Origin: Ochotona curzoniae
Taxonomy: Eukaryota; Chordata; Mammalia; Lagomorpha; Ochotonidae
NCBI RefSeq assembly: GCF_017591425.1
Contig: NW_024466512.1
Location: 25,473,501 to 25,537,500, forward strand
Reading direction: 5' to 3'
Length of the DNA: 64,000 nt
Made by a program: the position numbers and the translations under genes. Positions 24,441 to 37,351 of this stretch are shown piece after piece; the stretch's first letter is position 1, and every line of letters begins with the position of its first letter. Under the pieces are notes generated by a model, which was given only the letters and a program-made list of their open reading frames with translations, did no database searches and was not told where the DNA came from.

Positions 24441-27299
24441 TCATCCTTGCGGCAAACACTCTTCTGCCACTGCCCTCACCTGCCACTGCTTTTAAAAAGT
24501 GGCTGTCATCACTGCTAACCCATCCCCTTGAGCTCCTGGAGACCCTGTGGCTCCATTCCTGCCCTACAGGGGTTAGTAAAGGACCAGGATGCCCCCCCAC
24601 AGGCTTGTGGGATGGCACTCATCCTCCGTTATGGCCTCACTTGCTGTGGGTGTCTCCTTTCACCAAGAAGTTCAACCTTGTGACTTATCTCTATTGGGTC
24701 TTGGACCTCCTCTTTTAGTGCCAGCATGAGGCAGGGCATGCGAACAGAGCCAGAAAATGCTTGTGAACTATAGTGTCCTTGCTTGCTCTCTGCTGTCCCA
24801 ACATGACATTGGTGGCTCACACCTCCAGCTGGGAGTAAGCAGATGCAACAAGGGGCAGCCTCACACACAGGCTGGTCCCTGAGGCTGGGCAGGGCATCTA
24901 CAAAGGGCATCCTTAGCTTCCTGACCAGTAGCATCTCTTCACTAGACCTTTGGTACCGATCCTCAGATGTAAAAGGTGGGCCTTCCATCTTCTCTGCACT
25001 CAAGAGAGTGGGCAGGATTCTTGCTTACTCCTCCTATTCCTCTTCCATGCCTGCAGGTTATCCAGCTGTTTCTACTGTGAAACCTCTGGGTTTCCCTGGT
25101 TGAAAACTTGGTCTTCAAGTGGAAGTATTCTTGTGTGTCCTGCTCTGCACCCTCCCCTGGCTCTGCAGGGCCAGCTACTGCCTTAGCATGGCCTTTCCCT
25201 CTTTCCTGCTTTTCGTGTAACAAACACCAACTGGGGAGCTTCTTAGGGCTGTGCTGTCTACTTTTTCTCCCCCACCCTATAAGGAGAAGGAGTTTGGATG
25301 CTGGGCTTCCTGTCATGGTTTGGGAGCCTGGGGTGGTAGTTGGAGTGGGCCCTGGGGTGAGGAGACCTCAGGATCAACCTGAGCAGGCAGAGCTCAGGTG
25401 GTGTGATGGCAGCCATTCTGGCAGATGTTGGTGTTTCATCCAGCCCAGGGATCCAGAGAACCAGGCAAATGGCATCAGAGGGCCCCAAGTAGGCTTTTAG
25501 CTCTGTGATAAGGGCTGGGAAGAGGCTAGCTTGGGCCCCTGATTCTTGTGGAAGGTGGGGATTTGGCAGGTCACTAAGGAGTCGACCCGAGAGCATCAGA
25601 TGGGCTCAAATGTCAGAAATAAAGCAGGCACCGATAAATCAAAAATCAGGCCCTGGTCAGAGCCAAACCAGAAGCAAGGGTGATGCCGAGGGCCAGATCC
25701 AGACTTGTTAAACTCCTCTGTCCGAGGACAGGGCTGTCTGCAGAGCCAGGGCCTGGGCTAAGCCCTCAGGGTCATCAGCAGGTGCTAGTCAGGAGAGGAG
25801 GAGGCCGTAGGGCAGGAGCTGGGCAAGATCTAGCTCTTCTTTCACCCGTAAAGTTTTTAATTGGGTGAGATGACTTGAGATAATAAAGAGGCATCAGAGA
25901 GCATACATCTGCTCATTGAGAAGGAAGAAAGAATGCAGAATAAGGATTCTATCAGCTCACTCCCTGGGGCCTCCTGTAAGGGCTGACATATGCCTTGGAT
26001 TGAAGCCATAGTTCACTGGGAAAAATACGCTCATCGTTAAGTTGATTTTCAGTGTCACTGCATTTGTCAGGGTTTGGAGGAACTGGACTGGGAGTCCACG
26101 TGGGGCCACAATGGGGTCCAGGGCAGTGACTATCCTTGAGTGTGCATACAGGGGGCTGCCCCTTTATGGCTTATAAATGTGGGAGCCTATTTAAAATTGG
26201 TAGATTACTCGGAGAAACTGGAACAAGTAGGGGATTAGTAGCTGGCACTCTAGCCAAGGTTCTTTCTGTTGCAAGATACAGAATCTCATTCAAGACAGTT
26301 CAAGCCAGAATTTGTTTAGTATAGCATTTGAATGGCCGTCTAAAGACAGAAGCAGAGGAGAGTCAGTAGAATTTGGAGGGGAGGACCAACTGCTCTCTTG
26401 CTTTTGCTCTGGTCTGCTCTTCTGGCTTCTGTCCCAACACAGTGACCTTGCCTGAATCTACACCATGGTTCCCCAGCTGAAGTGTCCCCCATTGGATGCC
26501 AAAGGCTCCTGATCATCCAGGTGTACTGTGGAAGTCTTGAAGGAAGGAATCCAGCAGGGAGGGAGCTGCAGTGATGAGCAGAGAGGAGCTGACTACAAGC
26601 CTTGGGGAGGGGAGGTAGATGCAGTGGTGGCTCAGAATGGAGCAGTCTCTGGTTGGGGGGTAGTGAGGAAGTGAGCAAACCCCCCAGGGAGGCCCAGCTT
26701 CCTTTGAAGAATTGCCTGGCAATCCCACCTCAACTTTGTGATTTGGAATGTTGTTTTCAGGAGAAAACGCTCTGTGAATTCCCCTTGGCCATCTTGGTCT
26801 ATGGAATCTGTGGACATGGGCTCTTGGGAGCTGGAGACAGCTGGGGTCAGATGAGGATTCTACCCTGGCCTCTGGGCCTGGACCAGTGGAAGGGCTTGCC
26901 TCCCCATCTCAAGCCCAGCACTTGGCTTTGCTGCATCGGAATCCACATTTGCTCCCCTTGAACTGTGTGTCTGCTTTTGTTAGTACTTGTTGAGTGAAAT
27001 TCTGTTTCCTCACCTTCATTTAAATGTTAGTTTTTGTCTGAAGCAGATTAAAAATTAAATCTTTCCATCAAAGATATTTTATTTATTTCAACCTCCAGTA
27101 AATGTGCTCTCCTAGATATAAAATGTGTTTCTCACCTTGACTTTAAAGAACATTTAAACTTTGAAGGATTTAAAAGTAAATACTTTCGACAAATAAAAAA
27201 TACAGGATCCTTAGTCTCATTAGTAACCATCCCCTCATTTTGTGACTTAGCATTTTTAGTTTTATAAAGCTAGGCATCTTTGTTCTTGTATATCTGTTT

Positions 27300-27598
27300 A
27301 CGGTTTATTTTTTGAAAAGCAGAAAGACAGATAGATAAGATCTTCCATCCACCGGGTCATACCTCGAATGACTGCCAACAGCTGGGTTGGCTCCGGCCAA
27401 AGCCGGGTACAAGGAACTCCCAGCAGATTTCCCACATACATGGCAGGGACTCAAGTGCTTGAGCCATCATCTGGTCCTTCTCAGGCATGGTAGCAGAGAG
27501 CTGGATTGGAAGCACAGCAGCATGGACTCACATCAGTACTATCATGTGAATGGGACAAATGGCAGACTAACCCTCTGCACCACGATATATGATGCCCA
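27300..27598 (-). repeat. Old C-SINE, antisense
   Basis: Reverse copy: tttgaaaagcagaaagacag, gatcttccatccaccgggtc, ggccaaagccgggtacaagg, agcagagagctggattgg. First of three SINEs packed into 1 kb. Confidence 0.8.
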
Positions 27599-27685
27599 CC
27601 CTTGTTCTTTCCTTTCTTAGCCTCTTTTCAGAGGAGATGTGTGTGTTACAGCTAGAAACTGACTTTTGTTGAAAATGCATTTACT

Positions 27686-28020
27686 GGGCCCGGCGCGGTG
27701 GCGCAAGTGGTTAAAGGTCCTCGCCTTGTACGCCCGGGATCCCATATGGGCGCCGGTTCTAATCCTGGCAGCCCCGCTTCCCTTCCAGCTCCCTGCTTGT
27801 GGCCTGGGAAAGCAGTCGAGGACGGCCCAAAGCTTTGGGACCCTGCACCCGCATGGGAGACCCTGAAGAGGCTCCTGGCTTCGGATCGGCATAGCATCGG
27901 CCCGTTGCGCTCACTTGGGGAGTGAATCATCGGATGGAAGATCTTCCTCTCTGTCTCTCCTCTCTGTATATCCGCCTTTCCAATGAAAAAATAATAAAAA
28001 TAAATCTTAAAAAAAAAAAA
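27686..28020 (+). repeat. Very young full-length pika-type SINE, sense
   Basis: Starts GGGCCCGGCGCGGTGGCGCA. It has a tRNA-like A box (tggcgcaagtgg, 27699-27710) and B box (ggttctaatcc, 27755-27765), so the pol III promoter looks intact. It ends in AATAAAAATAAATCTT and a pure A tail (28010-28020). Perfect 15-bp target-site duplication gaaaatgcatttact at 27671-27685 and 28021-28035. CpGs are almost undecayed. This is the best-preserved element in the window. Confidence 0.97.
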
Positions 28021-28059
28021 GAAAATGCATTTACTACTCAAGCACTTTCTTTAAAAATA

Positions 28060-28328
28060 CGTCTATATATTTAATTTCATCAAGAGGCAGAAAAGCAGAG
28101 GGATGTGTTCACCATGGCCAAGTCCAGATCAAGGTGGAGCTGGGTGTTTGAGCTCTGTCCAGGTCTCCCACGTGAGAGAGCTTCTGCCTCAGTAGTGGGG
28201 AGCAGGGTGCATAGTAACAGGAAGCTGGGATCCAAGTTCAAAGCTAGGCACTGTGCTCAGGGACTCCAATGTGGGACATAGACATATCAACTGGTGTCAC
28301 AGGTTAAGCATTTCCTTGCTGGGCATTG
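28060..28328 (-). repeat. Old C-SINE, antisense
   Basis: Diverged reverse copy: catcaagaggcagaaaagca, gtccaggtctcccacgtgag, caggaagctgggatcc, ggttaagcatttccttgctg. Confidence 0.7.
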
Positions 28329-28669
28329 CATTGGGCTAAGCTGGTGTTGAACAGAACCAGTGCCTTCTTTAGGCCAGGACTGAATCTTGTGGTTCTCTTG
28401 CCAAGTTGCCTGGAAGTGAAGGAGACTGGACATGCAGGTGTTTGGTGCATGCATTTCTGTGCAGGTCACCTCACCGCCTTTGTGATGCCTCACAGGGCTT
28501 CAGGGCAGGCTGCTTAAACTGCATCAAATCCATAACCATGCAGAGAAGGCTGCTTCTTCAAAACCAACAAAGAGCAAGGGGCTGGGGAGAAGAGATTAAG
28601 AAAGCAGAACGTTCAACAGATGGGGACTGAGTACCTGGTGACAGGTAGGCCTGATTGTAAGGGCTGGCC

Positions 28670-28701
28670 ATGCAGCATGAGGGGCATGCAGCATGAGGGG
28701 C
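28670..28701. repeat. 16-bp tandem duplication
   Basis: Two perfect copies of atgcagcatgaggggc, back to back. Confidence 0.95.
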
Positions 28702-29487
28702 AGCGGGTGGCCCTCCTTGTCCTGTTCACTGGTGACTGGCAAGCAGGATGGCCTGCACAGAGCCACATTTCCTCTGAGACTGTTTATGCCAAGGTGTGTA
28801 GGTCCCTGTCACTGTGGTTTCCAAGGAGCTGCACAGAAGAATGGGGGTGATGGTGGTGGAGTCCCCAATGAAACCTCACTCTGTCCTGCTTGTCTCATTT
28901 GTCTTTGGTCCCCTTCCAAGAGCCTTGCTTGCCCCCAGGTCCTGAGGATAACCCCAAGCTGACCTGGGCACCGAGCCTGTGGACTTTATCTGCCTGCCTC
29001 CAGCCCCTGCCACCCCTTGCTTCTACTTCCCACACCTTTTTCAACTGGGGGATCTTGGCTTCCGCAGCCCACGAATCCTTCTCTTCTCTGATGCTGACGT
29101 CACCTAACGATATGACTTCCCATTCATCCTGTACCCAGAGGTCCTAAGCAGCCAGTCCACCCGCCAAATCTGGTCTGCAGATGTGTTTTGTTTGTTTTGT
29201 AGCGCTTACATTTTTTTTTTAATTTACTGCCAGCATTAAAAAATGAGATTTCTCATAAAAGTTCAGAACTCTGGCTCCTCTTGAAATGTTAGAAGATCTG
29301 GCTGCACTGGCCCAGCAGTCCCACATGGCAACTATCAACACAGTTGCATAATGAGCGGCTGGGCTCTGCAACGTCTGGCGCTTTGTGGATTGTCACAGTC
29401 CCCACTGTTCCCTATGTGTCATTCTCATTAACCATCTTAAATTCCTATGTACTAGCTGACTTCTTCATCCCTCCAACATTTAAAAAT

Positions 29488-29762
29488 TCATTCATTTATT
29501 TATTTATTTTTATTTTTTGCCAAGGGACAGAATTTTCCATTTATTGGTTCACTTCTCAAATGCCAGGATCCAGAAACTCCATCCAGGTCTCCCACCTGGG
29601 AGGCACAGACTACAGTACTTGAGTTATCCCTTTTTGCCCCCTAAGGTAGACTTTAGCAGGACTCTAGATAGGAAGTGGAGGAAGGACCCAATCCAAGGCA
29701 TTCAAATGCAGGATGCAGGCAAACCGGTTAGTGGCTTAACTTGCAGTACCATATCATCTGCC
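29488..29762 (-). repeat. Old C-SINE, antisense
   Basis: Reverse copy starting with a TTTA-rich tail, then ggttcacttctcaaatgcca, atccaggtctcccacctggg, and ending acttgcagtaccatatcatc. Confidence 0.8.
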
Positions 29763-30534
29763 CTCCTCTCAACTTCTGGTATTAGAGTTGGCATGTTGAG
29801 CCAGTGGATCAGGGGCACCACCTTGGACCCTAATTTCAGACCAACGACTAGCCAAGGCCACTTCTCTCTTCTCCATCAATGAACATCACCTGTTACCTGC
29901 AACAAAATCCTTCTGCTGGGCTCCTCTTCTTTTTGTAGAATGTCCAGTGTCTGGCACCTGTTTATAAGACATGTGCTGGCTCCAGATGACAGCAGGGAAA
30001 GCTTAGAAAAGACAAACAGGCTGTGTGAAGTGTTTTGCATGGGAAGACTTATGGCCCAGCACAGGTGTTGACATCAGCACCAGTTTTTCCTGTTCCATGG
30101 AGTTTGAGGAATGGGACCATTAAGGGGTATTAGCTCTTCTGAGACACGGGGACCATTGCACCCAGCCAAGCACTAGTTACTTTGACCTCTGTTTGCTGGC
30201 CGTATCTCAAGATGGAGGCCACTACTGACTCCTGTCCTGAAAGTCCTTGGCAAGTGACAGAGCCCCGTGCCTCTTTCTGCTTCTCTTGGGGAGATCGTTT
30301 TGCCTCAGTTCCCTGGAAAAGGGCTTGTCTGGGTCTTTATCTTTGGTCTTTTCTTGCTTTGGTTTCCAAGCTCCTTGCTACTCTATTTGTGGTCCAAGGC
30401 TCGCCTTGTATGGCATGTGTAAACCTTCCTTGACCATTTGGTCATCTATGCAAAGGCTGTGTGTTAAAAATCCAAGATTTCATTGAAATGTATCCAAATC
30501 CTTCCCTGTACCTTTGGGAAACTTAGAGAAAAGA

Positions 30535-30700
30535 GCAAAGGACTGGGACTCAAACATATAGCTCTGCTCAATACTGGCTGGTGGCCACAGGCCGAGTCCT
30601 TTACCTTACTAAGCCTTGTTTCCTTGCTTGCAAAATGGGGATCACAATCATGATACCTTCCCCAGGATGCAATGAAAGTAACTGACATAATGTAGGCAAG
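30535..30700 (+). repeat. MIR
   Basis: Good MIR order: aaggactgggactcaaacat, gccgagtcctttaccttac, cttgcaaaatggggatcaca, and gataccttccccaggatgca. Confidence 0.65.
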
Positions 30701-31634
30701 AGCTGGTCAGTCTGGTTTAGTCCACCGTAATGCAATGTATTTATGGAGCATGGTTAGAGGCATACACTCTGTTGGCTGACTCCTTTAGGAGTCAGGTGTC
30801 CCATAGTGGTGACAGATGGGCTCTACAAGAATTACACAGCAGGGCTGGGAGCTCCCCAGTGGGAAGAGACACTATCTGTTCTATTTGTCCCATAAACCTG
30901 CCCCTTGCAAAGTGTGGCAGGGACTGGAGCCCTCGAGACACTCGTTGGATGAGTGAATTGCTGGGAGCAGTATCATGAAAGGAATGCCAACACAGCACAG
31001 TAGAGGAGCTGGCCTTGTGGAAGAGGCTGAGGGGAGCTTTGAAGGCCTTGTGGTGGGCATTGTACGTGCAAGGCGGAGCCTGAGCAAAGTCACAGGGAGG
31101 TGGTTACTGGGCAGAGGGCACCGAGCAGCCCAGAAATCTGCAGCTGAACGGTGGAGGCAGGGGATGGCCCCCAAGGCTGAGCGTGAGGAAGGAGGGAAGA
31201 GCTGGGGAGCCTGAGAGTCAGGTGCAGGTAGGGCTTTGCCTGAGGACTGTCCCTTCTCCTTCACAGGCTTGCCTCTTCCCCAACCTCAGGGCCTGGGAGG
31301 TTTTTTGTATCTGTCCTCCCACTGGTCCTTCAGGTTGAGCCTGTTGTTCTGTGGAAGCCCCTGATGCTCCTTCCTCCCCCTTGCTCCCTGCCACAAACTG
31401 ACAATGAGCACTGTCCTAGGTGTGTGCATGACTATGTGTCTGCTCAGTCCCAGTGCCTAGCCTGTGGTGGGCATGTTTTAGATATCTGTCATGTGTTCTG
31501 AAAAACCTGCATCCACCAGACTCATCCAGGTAGAGCTGTACTAATACCTGCTTTATGTTGCTAGCCCAACAGATGGAAAGCAGCATCTTGCTTTTGTTTT
31601 GATTTTTCTCCTCAAGACCCAGCTTCTCACACAG

Positions 31635-31965
31635 GACTATATGGATCTCAGTTCATTTGGGCTGCTGTCACAGATGGCATACATGGGGTTACTTACAAAC
31701 AGCAGAAATTCATTTCCCACAGTTCAGGATGCTAGGGGCTCAGGCTCAAGGTGGCCTCAGATTCCATGCCTGGCGGGGATCTGATTCTTGGTCCACACCG
31801 TCTCTGCTTGTGTGTGGCCAAGGGGATGTGAGTCCTAGCTGGCGTCTCCTGGAAGGGTGCTCACCCATCCAAGGATTCCACTTCTGTGACCTCACCACTC
31901 TAAGAAGGCCCCACACCTCCGGAGGCCAGCATGTGGGGGGTTAGGATTTCAACAGAAGAGTCCAT
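31635..31965. repeat. Mammalian-wide LTR-type interspersed repeat fragment
   Basis: Resembles a widespread old repeat whose phrases are 'tttgggctgctgtcacaga', 'aacagcagaaattcatttcc', 'cacagttcaggatgctaggg' and 'gtggggggttaggatttcaa'. I recognise the phrases but am not certain of the family name (MaLR-like is my best guess). Confidence 0.5.
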
Positions 31966-32271
31966 CTGCAGCCTCCACCAAAGGAAGTGACTCTGGGATG
32001 TGTTTGCCACATCCCTAATCCATTGCCTGATGGATGGAGATAATTCTGCATAACTCTGCACCAACAGTGCGGTAACAGAATAGCCACATGTCATCTTTGG
32101 TGCAAGTGTTTTGTCTTGCGCAGGTAATCTGCATTTGCTTTGCAGGATTCAGCTTTCTGACCTGTAAATGTTGCAAAGCTTCTGACATTAAGTATGTCAG
32201 ATTAAATTGGCCTTTTTTCTTAAACTTCTAAATTTACTCTAGCTTTAGGAAATGGTTTGTATGTATTTTTT

Positions 32272-32530
32272 AAAAAGATGTATGTATTTATTTGAAAGGC
32301 AGAGTGATAGGGGTGTTTGGAAAGTCATAGACACACACATACAGAGATTGTCCACTGGTTCACTCCTTAAATGACCACAACAACCAGGCCCAGACCAGGC
32401 TGAAGCCACAACCCTGGAACTCCATCCATGTCTCCCATGTGGGTGGCAGGCATTCAAGTGTTTGAGTCATCCTCCACTGCTTCCCTGGCACATTAGCAGG
32501 GAGCTGGACTGGGTGGGGAGCAGCAGTGTA
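32272..32530 (-). repeat. Old C-SINE, antisense
   Basis: Reverse copy: tgtatgtatttatttgaaag, ggttcactccttaaatgacc, ccatgtctcccatgtgggtg, attagcagggagctggactg. The head end is missing. Confidence 0.8.
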
Positions 32531-33414
32531 ATGAAGATTATCATATCTAGTAACATGTTATTTAACTTCATGGCATTGTAAATTTCTATTTTTCTTTCTA
32601 TTATTGATTTTGTATTATGACTTTTCATTTAAGGGGATGTATAGTAGCTGTGAAATGGAGACTAACATATCCAGATGTGAGGATACAATGCAGTATGCAT
32701 TTCTACTTCCAGACAAAGATGGACTCCATCTGCAAGGACATCTGGTCCAGTCCCATTGAGTGCTGGGAGACTATTGGAACCTGTGTCTGGGGCAGTGCCC
32801 TGGTGCGGGAGGCTGAGAGCCACTGGCAGGGCCCACTGTGCTGGGGCTGCAGGCTCCCCTTTGGCTTGTCTTCTCCAGTGTCCCCTTCCTCCTGGGAATG
32901 CACACCTGAATCCCCGGGGTTCAGGCCACCTCTTGGGTCTGTGCTCAAAGAGCTCCTCGTGGAAACATGACCCATTCAGGGACCAAGAACCTGGGATTTT
33001 GCCAACCTTTCCCATCAGGATGTAAGTTCTGGATTATCTAGATTGATAGATGCATCAGTGGATGCAGCTGGGCCCACAGCTGTGTCTAGGTATAGCCTCT
33101 TAGCAGCTGTATGAGTCCAGGTGCCATAGTGAAAGGTTCCTAGTAGTAAAGTTTCCGAAACCTCAGTTCTTGTTTTTGTGACTCAAGTTGGTAACAGTGT
33201 CTGCGTCCTCATACTGTACTGAGAGCTCAATGAGAAAATCCACAGGAGGCAGCAACACAGGCCGTGACATATACAAAGCAGCCAATGACCAGCATCAGTT
33301 CCCTCAGGGAAGTGCTGACCTATGACGTGGGGTCATGACTCAGGAAACCTTGGCCCATCCACCTCCTAGGATAAACAGATGATTGCACATAACTTGGTCA
33401 CTCTACTCTTTTCT

Positions 33415-33552
33415 TAAAGTGTATCTTTTTTGAAAACAACTTACTTTGTTTATTTGAAAAGCAAAATTACAGAAAGAGGGAGAGGTAGAGATAGATCTTC
33501 TTACCTGCTGGCTCACTTTCTAAATGGCTGCAATGGCTAGGTCAAAGTATAT
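33415..33552 (-). repeat. C-SINE tail fragment, antisense
   Basis: Only the tail half is present: gtttatttgaaaagcaaaat, gagggagaggtagagatag, ggctcactttctaaatggct, then it breaks off after ggctaggtcaaag. Confidence 0.7.
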
Positions 33553-34513
33553 CTTCAGTTACTTGTTTTTACTAGTTAGTTCTCAAATTAGTATAAACAA
33601 GTCTTGTCTACAGCAAGGTGTAAATAAATACCATGCCCAGTGGGTTATCTCCCAATTGCCTATGGCTATCAATGGACTCAGCTCAGACCTGATTTTGTGA
33701 AGTCTGCTGGAAGAAGAACTTGATTTTCTTTGACCTATAATGCTGCAAGTAGCAAATGTCTCTGTGATTTGTTTTTTCACCCTATTTTGCTCTTTAGACT
33801 GGCAAACGATTTTAGAGTTGATAATGACAGGGATAGTTGATAATGACTAACCCAATGTGTGTTGGCCATGGGCCATTGCTCTATGCCCATCCTCCTTAAC
33901 CTTCCTCCCAAGCCTAGGAGGCTAGATGGTTTGTTTTGCAGCAGTGTACAATGCGCACAGGTCAGGAGTTAAGGCAAGGCTGGGTGTAAGAGAAACGAAT
34001 CAGGGAAACAAGAATAGGTGCAGTGCAGGGACCAGGAGAGAGTTGGAGGTTTGAGTCCAGGTGAGCACCAGATACTCCTGGCTCAGGGCTAAGCAAGGCC
34101 TGATGGTAACTCATCCAAACATCAGGGAACAGGCAGAATGCGGGTCCAAACCTTCAGGATAATGAGCATCCAACAGCAAGCAAACTGCACTCCCACCTGG
34201 AGGCTCTGAGAAAAGGGAAACTCTGTCCTGACTCTGCTTGGGGGTGGAAGCAAATTCGAGGTGGAAGCCTATGGGAGGCTTGGGTCTTACAGAGCTGGCT
34301 GTCACTGCCTAGAGAAGGCACTGATAGGCCTGCTCTGGTTTTCCCTGGTGAACTTTCCTCTCCTTGGACTTGCCAAGGTTTGGACTTGTTATGCTTTGTC
34401 TTTCCATAGCCAGAGTAGAAAAGCAGAAATAAAGACTGGGCTACAACTTTTCCATCCACATAGACTCAACTGTGTTTCCTTCCCTTCAGAAAATGGTTTC
34501 CCTGGCAACCGTG

Positions 34514-34515
<2 letters not shown>

Positions 34516-34545
<30 letters not shown>
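34516..34545. repeat. (TG)15 microsatellite
   Basis: A 30-bp perfect TG run flanked by further imperfect TG/CATG sequence. Confidence 0.97.
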
Positions 34546-34546
<1 letters not shown>

Positions 34547-34639
34547 ATGTGTGTACCCTACGAAGTGCCGAGCACATGTTGCTAAGCAAACTGCATATTG
34601 CAATCTAGTTATTCTTTTAAAAATCCCTTTATGTCCTGT

Positions 34640-34995
34640 AATATTTTGAATGAAACTCGGAAATTACAAAAGGTGTATAGGAAAATAAAATGCATCCCAA
34701 ATCACCAGCTGGAGATACTCACAATGATCCCTGGGGGCATTTCTTCCAGCGTTTTCCCCTGTATTTTTAAAGAAAGGTTGTAGTCATCCTGGGTCCTATT
34801 GGAATTATACTAAAGACCTATTTCCTAATACAATAAGCATTTTCCCATCTAGTAAACTTTCTTCTGAAACATTTTGAAAGGCTATGTAACCTCCCATTAC
34901 ATTGTAACTTATTTTTACATCCCCATTTGGGGGGTATGGCTGTTGCTGTCTTTATTGTTTGTATTATTATAGAAAACGTTGAGATGAACGTGCCT
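34640..34995 (-). repeat. Ancient LINE 3'-region fragment, antisense
   Basis: Resembles the old L1 antisense phrase set (tttttccccatctagtaaac-type, cttatttttacatccccatt, tgttgctgtctttattgttt, gttgagatgaacgtgccttt). Diverged. Confidence 0.4.
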
Positions 34996-35334
34996 TTGTC
35001 ACCTCCTTAGCACAGAGAGCTTGAAGTCACGTCGCCTGCTTGAAGGATGTTGATACAGAGTGTGACATTATCTTGTAGAGTGCTACCAATTTACAGTGTT
35101 CCTGCACCAGAAGCATGTACAAACTCCCGTTGTATTATACCCTTGCCAATAGTAAATCATTTCATTAACAAAATCTGGCAGTGGACTTTCAACTCATTTT
35201 CATTTTCCCTTCTGTAGCATTTGAAATTTGGCACGGATACAAGTTATTTGGCATTCAGTGACTTAAGATTACATGCTGATTACTCTAGTGATTGCTTTGT
35301 TTGTTCCTAAATTAATCCTCTGAATTTCTTTGAT

Positions 35335-35640
35335 TGATCTGAGAGACAAAGAGGGAGGGAGAGAGAGTGTGTGTGTGAGAGAGAGAGGTTTAGTCTGCTT
35401 GCTTAGTGCCCAAATGCCTGCAGCAGTAGGGCCTGGGCTGGGGACAAAGCCGGGAGCCTAGCCGTACTTCCCATGGATGTAGGTGGCAGGGACTCAGCTC
35501 CTGGAGCCATCACTTCTGCCTCCTGCATATCAGCAGGAAACTGAGGTCAGGATCCAGAGCCAGGGATTGAATACAGGCACTGCAAGGTGGGATGCAGGCG
35601 TACCAACCCAGGCCAAATGCACATCTGCTAAACTGACCTT
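35335..35640 (-). repeat. Old C-SINE, antisense
   Basis: Reverse copy with GA/GT-rich segment (35343-35390), gacaaagccgggagcctagc, gatgtaggtggcagggactc, tatcagcaggaaactgag, and ctgctaaactgacc at the head end. Confidence 0.75.
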
Positions 35641-35799
35641 TGAATGTGGCCTTTTTATTTTTTCCTAACAAGTAGCTGGAGTCCCAGCTGAATAGGTATG
35701 TATTGTGAGCCATTTTCTGGCAGAGCTGTGTAGGTGTCTCATCGTAAGCCTTACCTGGAGTGTGTGCTCAGATCACACCTGGATAGGTAGGAAGACGAG

Positions 35800-35975
35800 G
35801 CAGGATTTACACATGTGGATTCTGAAGTCAGAATCCAAGCAGCCTCAGCATGCCAGCTCCTTCACTGACTAGCCAAAGGAACCATCAAGGCGGCTTTGTG
35901 AACTTTAGTTTTCTTTTATAAAATAAGGTTAATATTCCTTATTCACAAGATTACCATGCATATAATGTGTAACAC
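35800..35975 (+). repeat. MIR
   Basis: Contains ttctgaagtcagaatccaag, ccagctccttcactgactag and the A-rich ttataaaataaggttaatat expected of MIR. Confidence 0.55.
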
Positions 35976-36429
35976 AAGGGTCCAGCAAAGAAAGGTTGCT
36001 GCAGGCATGAGATTCACTCAGGCACATTTCAGGTGCCAACTCCTTAATAGAACACCCCCGATAAACTGGCCGGAGGAGTTGCTATTAAACCCCCACCATT
36101 GGGTCTGCTCCCCGGACAGAAGGGAGCCAGTGATCTGAGAGAAAGGAGATGCTGACGATAGACCCAGAGCAAGGAGCCAGGTGGCTGTCCCCACTTCCCA
36201 GACTCCCCGAGGGGTAAGGTTCCAGGGTTGGTCTGGAGGGCTCGTGATCCTCCTGTGACTGCTGGGCATTTTCTGTCCTTTTAGGGATTCTGATGAAGGC
36301 AGAAGGGGCTTCTGTCAATCTGGGGGCTTCATGCATGTGACAGTGCTTTTTCCTTTGAGACTAGAGTTCCTGGAAAAGAAACCCTGTGATTTGAGACTGA
36401 TCATCAGGGTGTTAGAACATATCAGAGAG

Positions 36430-36747
36430 GGCCTGGCACAATAGCCTAGCAGCTAAAGTCCTTGCCTTGAACATACTAGGATCCCATATGGGTGCTGGTT
36501 CTAATCCCAGCAGCTCTGCTTCCCATCCAGCTCCCTGCTTGTGGCCTGGGAAAGCAGTAGAAGATGGCCCAAAGCCTTGGGATCCTGTACCTACATGGGA
36601 GACCCAGAAGAGGCTCCTGGCTCCTGGCTTTGGATTGGTACAGCTCCAGCCATTGAGGCCGCTTGAACAGAAGATCTTTCTCTGTCTCTCCTCCTCTATA
36701 TATCTGCCTTCCCAATAAAAATAAACAAATCTTTATATATATATAAA
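36430..36747 (+). repeat. Pika-type SINE, sense, with intact target-site duplication
   Basis: Full-length body starting gggcctggcacaatagccta and ending in a tail of ATAAAAATAAACAAATC followed by (TA)n. Perfect 16-bp target-site duplication agaacatatcagagag at 36414-36429 and 36748-36763, although most CpGs in the body have decayed to TG/CA. Confidence 0.95.
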
Positions 36748-37351
36748 AGAACATATCAGAGAGACAAATGATGTCTGCAGTTCGGTGATCAGAACCTTGG
36801 AGGGCCATGGTGAGGGACCCGGTGGGTCCAGCTGTATCACTTCCTCAATTCACTGAGTTCCTCTCAGCAGGTGGTTGGTTTGCCATCAGGAACAATTAAG
36901 AAAGTGGAGGTGAGGAAGCATGAAGCTGAGAGAGGGAGACGGGGAGACAGCCACAGTAGTCCTAGCATCTGCCCTGCATGGGTTGGTATCATCCCTTCTG
37001 TGCCTGGGAGCAACCCTGCTCCAGCCACATGGAACTACAATTTTCTTTCCTCAGGACTATTTTTACTTACACTTTTTGTTTATTCGCTTGGTGTTGCCCG
37101 TTAGAATACTCTCCCTAGAAGGATCTCCCCCTCTTGCCACTTGACTAGAACATCACTCATTCAGGAGCTTGCCTGTGCTCTCACTCTGCTCTTTCACAAA
37201 GCTATTTGAATTTCTTTGGTGTAGTTCATCCCTCCTTGTTGATCACTCAGTTCTACCTGCTCCATTAGCACATAGGAAGCACAAAGGCAGATAATGCTGC
37301 GGGAACCCAACATGGTTCACCCAAAGCAGGTGCTCAGCCATGATATTTTAT

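Noticed and set aside
27686..28020. tRNA gene suggested by A and B boxes
   Set aside because: The boxes belong to the head of a tRNA-derived SINE with tail and target-site duplication, and no tRNA cloverleaf can be drawn.
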